Made by a program: the position numbers and the translations under genes
Notes under the pieces: generated by a model
What the model saw: only the letters and a program-made list of their open reading frames with translations
Database searches by the model: none
Told to the model about the DNA's origin: nothing
Part shown: one piece after another, positions 34,011 through 41,816 of the stretch
How the letters are laid out: each line of letters starts with the position of its first letter
Position numbering within the stretch: the first letter of the stretch is position 1
NCBI GenBank assembly: GCA_003116975.1
Contig: BGKB01000284.1
Location: forward strand, 1-44,618
Direction of reading: 5' to 3'
DNA: 44,618 bases
DNA from: Aurantiochytrium sp. KH105
Taxonomy: Eukaryota > Sar > Bigyra > Thraustochytrida > Thraustochytriidae

Positions 34011-35519
34011 GTCGATTTCATCGTTTCTCCTTGAATTAAGTTGCGCCGCGTCGGGTTGAGTATTCCCTGTCAGAAAGTAGTTTTTTTATGTTTTTTGTTT
34101 TTTGTTAGGTCAGAAGCTTAGACGGATCTTCTGCTGCAGCTGCAGCTGCTGCTGCTTGTTTACTTTCGCGTCCCTCCGCATCGGTCTGGTACTCACCCCC
34201 TCTCGCGCGCGTCCGCACGCGGGCGACGTTTATTTCATGGGCTAGACGGCCATAATACACACCCAGCCAGCGAGAGATTTGATCAAGGCCACTGCAGCTT
34301 AGCTGGACTCCGGATTCTCGCCACCTTTGCGTTTCTTCCTTGATTCCTTTCTCTCATTCTTTCGGAAGAGAGGTGGGAGAAAGTGTGTCGGCCGCAGCCG
34401 ACACTACTTGATTGACTCCCAAGAATCGCCGCCAGGACGTGCGTGCACACCCCTCCATGTGTTACTATGGGACAGACAACAGGCAAGTAGATGGATAGCT
34501 AGATTGCTAGCTATCCCAGCCAGACCGCGGTTCTGGCTGGTGGCCGTCGCGCTGTCCAAGCCCCACTCATCCGGGACACCGCGCAGGCGTTCTTGACCAG
34601 CCACCCTTCGCTTCCGTCCCGCGGCGGTGCGGTGACGTGAGCACAAACGAGCACTGGCGGCGGTGCAGGGCGTGTCCCTCCAAGCAAGCAAGCAAGCAAG
34701 CAAGCAAGCGATGCACGACCATCATCAGAATTGAGAAAGAAAGTCTCGCTGGTGGCTGTACGCAAATGCACGCACGCGTTTCTCCTCCTCCTCCTCCTCC
34801 TCCTCCTCGTCCCCGTCATCGTTGCGCCACGACCTGGCGGCACGGCCTGCCTGGTTCGGCCGCGTAGGTCCTGCGCCTCGCTCTCCCGCGTCACACCCAA
34901 GCAGCAGCCGCACTGCTGCAAGCTCCTCGGAGTCCAGCCCAGAGGCCGTGCACGCCATGTCACGTCAACTTCGTCGGCCGCCCGCCCAGGTCAGCTCCTG
35001 AAATGGACCGCGCCCGCCCTCCCCGCGCCCGCCCTTCCCGAGGTCGCGGCTCGCGTCCGCCCGCCGCGCTCGCAGCCGGTCCCGCCGCGGCCGTGCGCAC
35101 GGCCTCGTCCGTTCGCGCCGCATCGCATGACGATGCATTCTCCCGCGTCCCTCCCTTGCACGGCGCACACTCTCCCTCTCTCTGTGTCGGAGCCGCGCCT
35201 GCGAGACCGCAGCGGCCAGGCGCACGGTCGCGGCCGTTCGAGGCGAGGGAGGGCGGGGGAGCGGCAGCGGGCGGGCGGGAGGGAGGGAGGGAGGGAGGGG
35301 CAAGGGGCGAGCGGTCGAGCGACTGCGAGCGAGCCCGGTCGGCAATTCAAATTCGAACTCGAATTCAAATCGATCGCCATTGATCGGGCAGCAGCAGCAG
35401 TTAGGCCTGGCTGGTTGTGTCCAAAAATCAATTCTGCGAGACCTCGCCAGCGAGCGCCTCCTGCCGCCATCCTGACCCGCGCGCGAGCGCTGCGTCGCGA
35501 CCACGCTCTGCTCGCTGCA

Positions 35520-35550
<31 letters not shown>

Positions 35551-36488
35551 GTCGTCTCGCCGCTGGGTGCCGCGCCGCGTGCTGCAGGTCCAAGCTGCCG
35601 CCACCGCGCTGAGCATCGCGCCGCAGCTTCTGCTCCGCTCCGCTCTGCTCTGCTGCTTCGAGTCAAGCCATCTCGAGTCGAGCGGGTCGAGTCGAGTCGA
35701 GACGGCCACACCGACCGCGCGCCGCCGCCACTCCGCCCGCCGCGCAGCGCGACCGCGCGCCGGGGCCGCTCCTCCCCGCGCGGCCAGCGCCGCGCCGCGC
35801 CGCGAGCAGCGGCAGAGCGCGAGGAGCCGGGGAGAAAGAAGCAGGCGCGGGCGAGCAGGGGAGGAGGGGAGGAGACCGGCCACTTGCGCACGAGCCCGGC
35901 GAGCGCCTCTCGCCACCGCAGCAGAGCGAGCGGCAAATCCGCTTCGCGCGCGGGAGAACGGCAGCCAAGCCTCGCCGCGCCCGGCCGGCCGGCCTCGCCG
36001 CGCAGCCCAGCCTCGCCGCGAGCGAGCTAGAGCGCGCCCCGGCAGACACAGACTCACTCGCGCGGGGACCAGCACGGAGGGACGCACGCGACGTGGGGCC
36101 ACGTGCGGCGCTCCGCTTCGTGGCGCTCCATCCCCGTGCGGCACGGCGCCGGGGTCCCCGCGCTCATCGTTTGCTTGCGCGCCCGTTTCTGCTCGCCCTG
36201 GCGCGAACGCGCGTCTCTGCCGCAGAACGACACGGCCCCCGCCCGGCTGCGCGCCGCTCGCGCTCACGCGCCGCGACGCGGGCCCGTGACCAGCCCAGGC
36301 GACTAACTTCTTACAGACAGACGAAGGAAGGCCGGCAAGAGAGCAAGCAAGCGACTGCAAGCAAAAAGCAAGCAAGCAAAGCAAGCGACGAGCGAGCGAG
36401 CGAGCGAGCGAGAAATTCATACACGCTTCTGCTGCGTGCCTCCTTGCTCGGTTCTCGAGCGCCAGGCCCGGACGAGCGAGGCGCGGAA
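34011..36488. other. GC-rich repetitive spacer
   Basis: About 2.5 kb before the fucosyltransferase-like gene. It includes CAAG repeats (about 34681-34709), CTC repeats (about 34783-34810), GGGA repeats (about 35276-35300), CTG repeats (about 35515-35550), GTCGA repeats (about 35671-35702) and AAGC/GAGC repeats (about 36343-36412). Open frames on both strands are low complexity and mostly lack ATG starts. An AATTCAAATTCGA / CGAATTCAAAT pair lies at about 35342-35372. I call no gene. Confidence 0.5.
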
Positions 36489-39014
36489 ATGGCCGTCTCC
36501 TCCGTGGGCCGAAGAGCTGTGACCGCGCAGAACCATGAGCTCTCGCAGGAACAGCAACTGCAACAGCCGCTCACGGCAGCCGCCGCGAGTGTGAGCGGCC
36601 TGGGCGCGAGCGGGGGGTGGGGAGGATCCATGGGCTCCTTCACGCACGCGAACGCTCCAAGCGTGCGCTCAAGACGAAATGTCTCGTCCATGCTTGTGTT
36701 AATCTTTGTGGCATCTGCCGCCCTGTACTGTGTATTTGTGTTTGTCCAAATCGATAACCTCGTGCCGCCACCAACGTTCCCACCAAAGAAATCGTCCTCT
36801 GGCGCACAAGCAGACGCAATCCCTTCTCTGCACCAACCAAGGCCACCCATCGTCAGTGACAAAAGGTACAATTTTCTCGATGTTGGCGCTGCTCCCAAGG
36901 GCAGCACACCACCAACAACAACAACGACCGCTGCGAGCAAGACGCACACGACAACAGATACAGTCCTTCATGGGCCGTTGCCGGTGCGTCACGTCAAAGG
37001 CACAGGCCAAAGTGCCTTTGACGTCCTCGCCGAGACCGCAGAGCTGACGTCGCCGCGAGAAGCGTGGGCGCTCTCCTCCAAAGGCGGATGGGATCCGTCC
37101 GCCAGCTGGCGAAACTTTACGACGCTCAACTCGCACTTGCAAGATGTTGGAAGATCCACAGAGTATGAGCCCGTCGAGCTGTCCGCCGAGGAATTGGCCT
37201 CTCGGGAAATTCAACACTTTCTCCTGTTTTACACTGTCGAGTCGTTGGAGCTGCCCGTGTATCGTGAAATCACATCGTCCGTTCAGCTCGGAGCCCCTGC
37301 AACGTTGCAACCAGAGTTTGTTCGCTTCGTGCACCGCGGCGACAAGGTCCTGGGGCTGCAGACGGAAATGATTAAAAAGACAAACTACTTTTGGCTCAAA
37401 CTCGGGCCTCGCGAGTACGTTCCTATTCATTCACGCGTCGTAGGACGCGGAGGGACCATTGTGCACCTGCGCCTTGACATGAAAATCACCTCGGATCGTG
37501 TCATGAATGAGCGCGTTTACGACGACATGCGGCGAGACTGCGCCTGGGTTCGCGACCTCTCGGCCCGCAATTCGTGCTTTCGCATGATGCATCTCATTAC
37601 CGAATTGCGTCGCGTGCTCAGCGAGTCGGGTCTGCTTCGTCTGCGTCGCATTGGCACCCAAGAGATTGTTGCGTCCGCGGCCACACACTCCTTTGACGAC
37701 ATGATGGGCATGCTCTTGCCCGCCAAATCGGACCGCGAGGTTTGCTATTCCATCAATTCCTGGGCAGCATGCACGCAGCGTCCATTGTGCACGTGGTTTT
37801 TCAACGCGACGCGGCAAGAGTCTGGCTGCGTCCTCGACCAAGACATTGCTTATCCGGTACTGCCCAAGACACTGCCCCAGTACAATGCATCGCTCGACTT
37901 TCCGCTTCCAATGGAGCCCGAACGCACGCCCATCGACCCGAATGAGCGCTTTTTCCTCTACCAGCCCTCAGGTGGTATCAACAACCAGCGTATCCAGCTC
38001 GAAACGGCCTTGGTCATTTGTCTGCTGCTCGACCGCACGTGTGTGCTTCCGCCCGTTGCGCAGCATACCAACTTTTTCTTCCGGTACAATATGCACCACC
38101 CACGGAGGATGGTCAGCATGCAGCGCATCTTCAATATTCCGCGCCTGCTCGAGGTCGTCAAAGTCCGCACAATTCCCGAAGGTCATACACTCATGTCCTG
38201 GATTGACGCCATCGGAGGCACGCCATACATTGGAACGCCGACGGGTCTTTCGAGCAACACCTCGGAAACGGGCTGGCGCGTCGTCATGCGGGACGCGCGT
38301 AAGATGGTCTCTTCCTTTATTTGGCGCGACAACGACATCAAGAAAATCTTCGCCAAGGACGAGTCTCGCTTTCTCTTTTTTGCAAACGCATCAATGTGGC
38401 GCACAATTGACCTCATGATGCTCAGTCCCCAATATCTCGCCATCAAAGCGCATCTCACCTTCACGGACACTCTCAAGAAGCAGGCTATTGTCTTTGCGAA
38501 TTCGCTAGGCGGCTCGTACAATGCCATTCACGTGCGGCGCGGCGACAAGCGCCACGAAGCCACCTTTGACGAAGTCGCGCGCGATCCAAATTACTTTGGC
38601 ACGCGCTTTCTCAAGTACTTGCCGGAGACGACGAAAATGTATGTCGCTTCGGATGAGCGGAATCGCTCGTACTTTGACCCCCTGGTAGAAATGGGTTATG
38701 AGGTCATCACCTATAAAGACTTTGACCAAGAGCTGCTCAAGGCGTTCTTGACGCGCTATCCTCCGACCATGTACTTTGACATGCTCGGCATCATCGAGCA
38801 GCTCGTGTGTTCATATGCCTACAAGTTCATGGGCAGTCCTTATTCCACCTTTACTCTCTACATTTTGCGTTTGCGACGGCGCTTTCCGCTCCTTTCGCAG
38901 ACATTCGACGACCCTCCGCAACTTCCAGCAATTTACGATGGCGTCGACATCGAGATTGACCCCGAAGTCGCGTGCAATCCATATGACCCTCAGCGACACA
39001 CAAAACCCTGCTAA
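36489..39014 (+). CDS. Type II membrane O-fucosyltransferase-like glycosyltransferase
   Basis: From the ATG at 36489 the protein has 841 residues. A cytosolic tail of about 67 residues is followed by a membrane segment at about 68-88 (MLVLIFVASAALYCVFVFVQI), then a Pro/Thr-rich stem. This is the usual layout of Golgi glycosyltransferases. The C-terminal part (about 475-830) resembles the GDP-fucose protein O-fucosyltransferase family. FFLYQPSGGINNQRIQLETAL fits the GGxNNQR nucleotide-binding start, IHVRRGDK (H681-R683-R684-G685-D686) the HxR motif, and DMLGIIEQLVCSYAYKFMGSPYSTFT the C-terminal donor site. A Cys-rich patch (WAACTQRPLCTWFFNATRQESGC) precedes it and may be a small disulfide module. 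The N-terminal lumenal half (about 120-440) is unrecognised. Sequons are present. The acceptor is unknown. Confidence 0.82.
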   Translation: MAVSSVGRRAVTAQNHELSQEQQLQQPLTAAAASVSGLGASGGWGGSMGSFTHANAPSVRSRRNVSSMLVLIFVASAALYCVFVFVQIDNLVPPPTFPPKKSSSGAQADAIPSLHQPRPPIVSDKRYNFLDVGAAPKGSTPPTTTTTAASKTHTTTDTVLHGPLPVRHVKGTGQSAFDVLAETAELTSPREAWALSSKGGWDPSASWRNFTTLNSHLQDVGRSTEYEPVELSAEELASREIQHFLLFYTVESLELPVYREITSSVQLGAPATLQPEFVRFVHRGDKVLGLQTEMIKKTNYFWLKLGPREYVPIHSRVVGRGGTIVHLRLDMKITSDRVMNERVYDDMRRDCAWVRDLSARNSCFRMMHLITELRRVLSESGLLRLRRIGTQEIVASAATHSFDDMMGMLLPAKSDREVCYSINSWAACTQRPLCTWFFNATRQESGCVLDQDIAYPVLPKTLPQYNASLDFPLPMEPERTPIDPNERFFLYQPSGGINNQRIQLETALVICLLLDRTCVLPPVAQHTNFFFRYNMHHPRRMVSMQRIFNIPRLLEVVKVRTIPEGHTLMSWIDAIGGTPYIGTPTGLSSNTSETGWRVVMRDARKMVSSFIWRDNDIKKIFAKDESRFLFFANASMWRTIDLMMLSPQYLAIKAHLTFTDTLKKQAIVFANSLGGSYNAIHVRRGDKRHEATFDEVARDPNYFGTRFLKYLPETTKMYVASDERNRSYFDPLVEMGYEVITYKDFDQELLKAFLTRYPPTMYFDMLGIIEQLVCSYAYKFMGSPYSTFTLYILRLRRRFPLLSQTFDDPPQLPAIYDGVDIEIDPEVACNPYDPQRHTKPC

Positions 39015-39839
39015 CGACAAGCAGTAAAATTGGTCTTTCGGCGCGTTGCTGCTGGCTCAATGGCTGGCAGGTGGGCGCTGCGACTTGGCTGTATTCTCTT
39101 TTCCTTAAAGCCTGGGTTTGAGAAGAAAAAAAAAAAAAAGAAGAAGACTGTTGATGACGTCTCGCATCCTTCCAATATTCGTGCCACTCGAGCATGCATG
39201 GTGCGTGACCAATTGAAAAAGAATCCAATTTTAAAACTGATGTAAGAAAGAATAACACAGAAATGGAGAACTCGAGAACGAAAATTTCTTTTCCAAAACT
39301 AGAAGGGAGGCTGGCGCCGTATTAAAGCTAGGTTGACTTTATCACCATATCCCTCGGTGTCCCTGCCAGACCACCGGTCACGTCAGCTCCACTTCCCAAG
39401 GCGCCGCAATGGTCACGTCAGCTCCACTTCCCAAGGCACCGCAATGGACTTGTCGCAAGTCAGCAAGAACAAACTCAATTTGTGTTCAAGGCGAACTTCG
39501 CTTGAAAGGGTTACCGTCATGAACTTATCACAAGTCAGCAAGAACAAATTGAGGGTGCTGAAGTCCGCTCACGTGTTTTTGTTTTACCTCTCTCGCAATT
39601 TTCCGCAAAAAGAAAGTGCCTCAAGGGATCCAAGTCGATCATGATGGTTCCGGTGATTCCGGAACAGCCCAAGAACAAAGTATACTCGTCGATAAATGAT
39701 TTATTTGCAGGGAAGTTGCGTGGTATACTCGAAGATACAGGGCAGCAGGAGTCAGCCAGTTAGCCAGTCTCCTTGGTCACTTTTTCCGCCGCAAGTTGGA
39801 TAAAATAGGTCAAAGCTAATGTGTGTTCGTTGGTCGCGT
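39015..39839. other. Convergent spacer with nested duplications
   Basis: About 825 bases between the 3' ends of the fucosyltransferase-like gene and the kinase gene. It contains an A-rich tract (39123-39146) and two sets of direct repeats (39376-39550). No convincing gene. Confidence 0.45.
39376..39550. repeat. Two nested direct duplications (35-bp and 75-bp spacing)
   Basis: GGTCACGTCAGCTCCACTTC and following bases occur at 39376 and 39411, differing by one base over about 34. A second segment (ATG-(G/A)-ACTT-(G/A)-TC-(G/A)-CAAGTCAGCAAG...) occurs at 39444 and 39519. In one frame the second pair reads MDLSQVSKNKL and MNLSQVSKNKL. Differences fall mostly at silent positions in that frame, but the open frame is short and isolated. 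Confidence 0.75.
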
Positions 39840-41030
39840 CTACGGTGCGCTGCTGTCATCGTGCTGCGCGCGAAGCGCCCGATACTGATCAAATCTTGCG
39901 GTCGCGTATTCGAGGTGACCAAAGTCGATCGATGAGCTATCAGCCTGGGCAATGCCCCATAGCGTCCACTGCATATGCGACGCCAAGGAACCCAAATATG
40001 CAAACTCGCAAAGCTTGTCAATCATGGCGTCGCGACTCGTCGGGACGCAGTCCGGGGCGAACAACGTCTTGGGATCTGGGATGTGACGCAGGTAGTGATC
40101 AAAGAAGAAGTGCTGCTGGTCCCGCGTCGGGTACATGTCGACGTCCAGACAGAACCCAGGATAGCGTGAGCTAAAGTTATTGATGGACATTTCGTTGAAG
40201 GTGTTGCCAAAGTCAAAGCCACAAAAGTCCTTGCCACTATACTCGAAGTCAATGAGATAAGCGCGCTTGAGGGCCCCCGCCTCATCGCGGTCAATCATGA
40301 CGTTGCCTGATTGCAGGTCACGATGACAAAGGACGATGCCCATGCCAGAGCTCTTGAGCTCGTCTTCAATGCGATCAATCTCGGTCGCGAGTGTGTCGAC
40401 GCGCAGCGCGGCGAGCTTGAGCGCCTTGAAAGGCTCCTCTCCCACGTCAAAGCGAGTCTCCACAGCAGAAGAATACAGACGGCGCAGAATCTGGGGCGTC
40501 ATGGGCTCGCTCAGAGGCGTGTGGGCCGCCTCCTTGGGGAGAGACAAGGTGTGCATCTTGGCCATGAGCTGGGCAACTTCGACGAGGATTTGCTCATTGT
40601 GAAGGTCATGATTGATGAGAGATTTGGCGCGCACAAGGAACTGCTCTGCGCGGCCACCTGGAAAGGTGCCAAAGACGTGCGGAGCGATTCCGGCGCGCGC
40701 GACAGCCGTGCAGACGGCCTGCTCGGCGGCGCGATCGATAAACTCATCCGTGCCTTCTCCAAAAATTCGAACAAGGGCCATGGTGGACGCAGCTTCCTCG
40801 CCGTCCGCGGCAGCGGCTTGTTCTGCCGTTTCTACCGTGGCGGCGGTCTCAGCGGCGGCACCGGCGACGGCGTCCTTGTGCGCCTCGTCCTTGACACGGA
40901 CCAGGTTGAGCATATTCGTGAGACCGCCCGTGATCACCTTGCATTCGAACATCTCCGTCGCCAGGGCCGACCACCCGGGCACGGTGTTTCTTGCGCCGAG
41001 AATGGCCATTTCCGACGCGCTCGCCATCAT
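39840..41030 (-). CDS. Choline/ethanolamine kinase
   Basis: A 396-residue protein with ATG at 41030-41028. The N-lobe has TGGLTNMLNLVRV (about 34-46) and an Ala/Glu-rich insertion (about 48-83). The catalytic loop is CHRDLQSGNVMID, with His236, Asp238 and Asn243, and the metal-binding Asp261 follows in LIDFEYSGKDFCGFDFGNTFNEM (259-281). These match choline/ethanolamine kinases, which make phosphocholine or phosphoethanolamine in the first step of the Kennedy pathway. The DFEYxxxNxxxxDxxNxxxE-like block is typical, but sequence alone does not fix the substrate. It is cytosolic, and ethanolamine kinase is slightly preferred by overall look. It is read away from the fragment at 41340. Confidence 0.9.
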   Translation of the reverse strand: MMASASEMAILGARNTVPGWSALATEMFECKVITGGLTNMLNLVRVKDEAHKDAVAGAAAETAATVETAEQAAAADGEEAASTMALVRIFGEGTDEFIDRAAEQAVCTAVARAGIAPHVFGTFPGGRAEQFLVRAKSLINHDLHNEQILVEVAQLMAKMHTLSLPKEAAHTPLSEPMTPQILRRLYSSAVETRFDVGEEPFKALKLAALRVDTLATEIDRIEDELKSSGMGIVLCHRDLQSGNVMIDRDEAGALKRAYLIDFEYSGKDFCGFDFGNTFNEMSINNFSSRYPGFCLDVDMYPTRDQQHFFFDHYLRHIPDPKTLFAPDCVPTSRDAMIDKLCEFAYLGSLASHMQWTLWGIAQADSSSIDFGHLEYATARFDQYRALRAQHDDSSAP

Positions 41031-41339
41031 TCCCTTGGCTCGGCTTGGCTTGGGCTTCTCGTTGACCCTCGCGGGCAGCTCTGCGTGCGCCGGCCTTGGC
41101 CACCCGAGTCTCTGGCCAGATTGGTTTCCACCCTAGCAGGTTTCCGCTTCACGAGTGAGTGGGTCTGCGCACGCCACTGCTCGAGCGAAAGAGCGCTCGC
41201 GAGCGCTTGCGCTTGGTCCTGCGTGCGCGCGAGCGTCTCCGCCTGCGTTTTCTTCGCGCTTTGCTGGCCGGCCCTCTCCATTGCTGTGCTTGCGTGCGTG
41301 CGTCCGTGCGTGCACAACCCATTTTGCTCCGCCTCACCA

Positions 41340-41529
41340 CCTCCAATCCTCTAGAGGCATTCTGGCTGCCGACCGCAAGCAGCTTGCCCGCGAGCTTAAC
41401 GTCTCGCGCGCTGAGAAGGACACGTTGCGGGGGGAACTGACCGCCGCGCAGCTCGGGTTTAAGCAAGGGAAGGATCGGCGCCGAGCCAAGGGGCGCGAGC
41501 TCGAGGAGCTGAGGCGCGAGATTAATTAA
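41340..41529 (+). pseudogene. Orphan coiled-coil coding fragment
   Basis: The frame ending at TAA 41529 reads as a clean heptad-rich segment (ILAADRKQLARELNVSRAEKD... to RELEELRREIN) of about 55 residues with the local codon bias. Upstream the frame stays open to about 41155 but lacks any ATG and turns low complexity. It could be the last exon of a small gene or a remnant of a larger coiled-coil gene. A CTCTAG acceptor-like AG at about 41352-41353 precedes it. Confidence 0.35.
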
Positions 41530-41602
41530 GGGCGGTGCGCGGATCAGTATTCAGAGTATTGACTTGTAAAGATAGGCCTTCAGGGGGTATCATTTCCTCT
41601 TG

Positions 41603-41614
41603 ACTAGGCCTAGA
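41603..41614. promoter_or_regulatory. TAGGCCTA motif upstream of the TIR-NACHT gene
   Basis: CTAGGCCTAGAG at about 41603-41614, with a related ATAGGCCTT at about 41572, lies about 210 bases before the ATG at 41817. The distance resembles that in the sulfite oxidase promoter. Confidence 0.35.
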
Positions 41615-41816
41615 GCGAGGGCGGTCCGAGCAGCGCGCGAGCAGTAGAACTGGTTCGCCGCACGCGAACGGAGAGCGAGGCCGAGGACGCGCAGCCGCGA
41701 GGGCAAGGGGAACGGCGCTCGGGTGGGGGCAGCCGCGCACGAGAAGGTGCGCGCGGTCGAGCGAAGGAACGAAGCGTGCCGCGGCAAGTCCGGACGCTGT
41801 TCCCGTGGGATCGACC

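Noticed and set aside
34731..35936. Long open frames on both strands in the 34-36 kb spacer
   Set aside because: They overlap each other on opposite strands and are made of Arg/Ala/Pro/Ser low complexity. They mostly start at non-ATG codons and show no family motif.
40311..41354. A 347-codon plus-strand frame opposite the choline/ethanolamine kinase
   Set aside because: The minus-strand kinase has a full set of catalytic motifs; this is its shadow.
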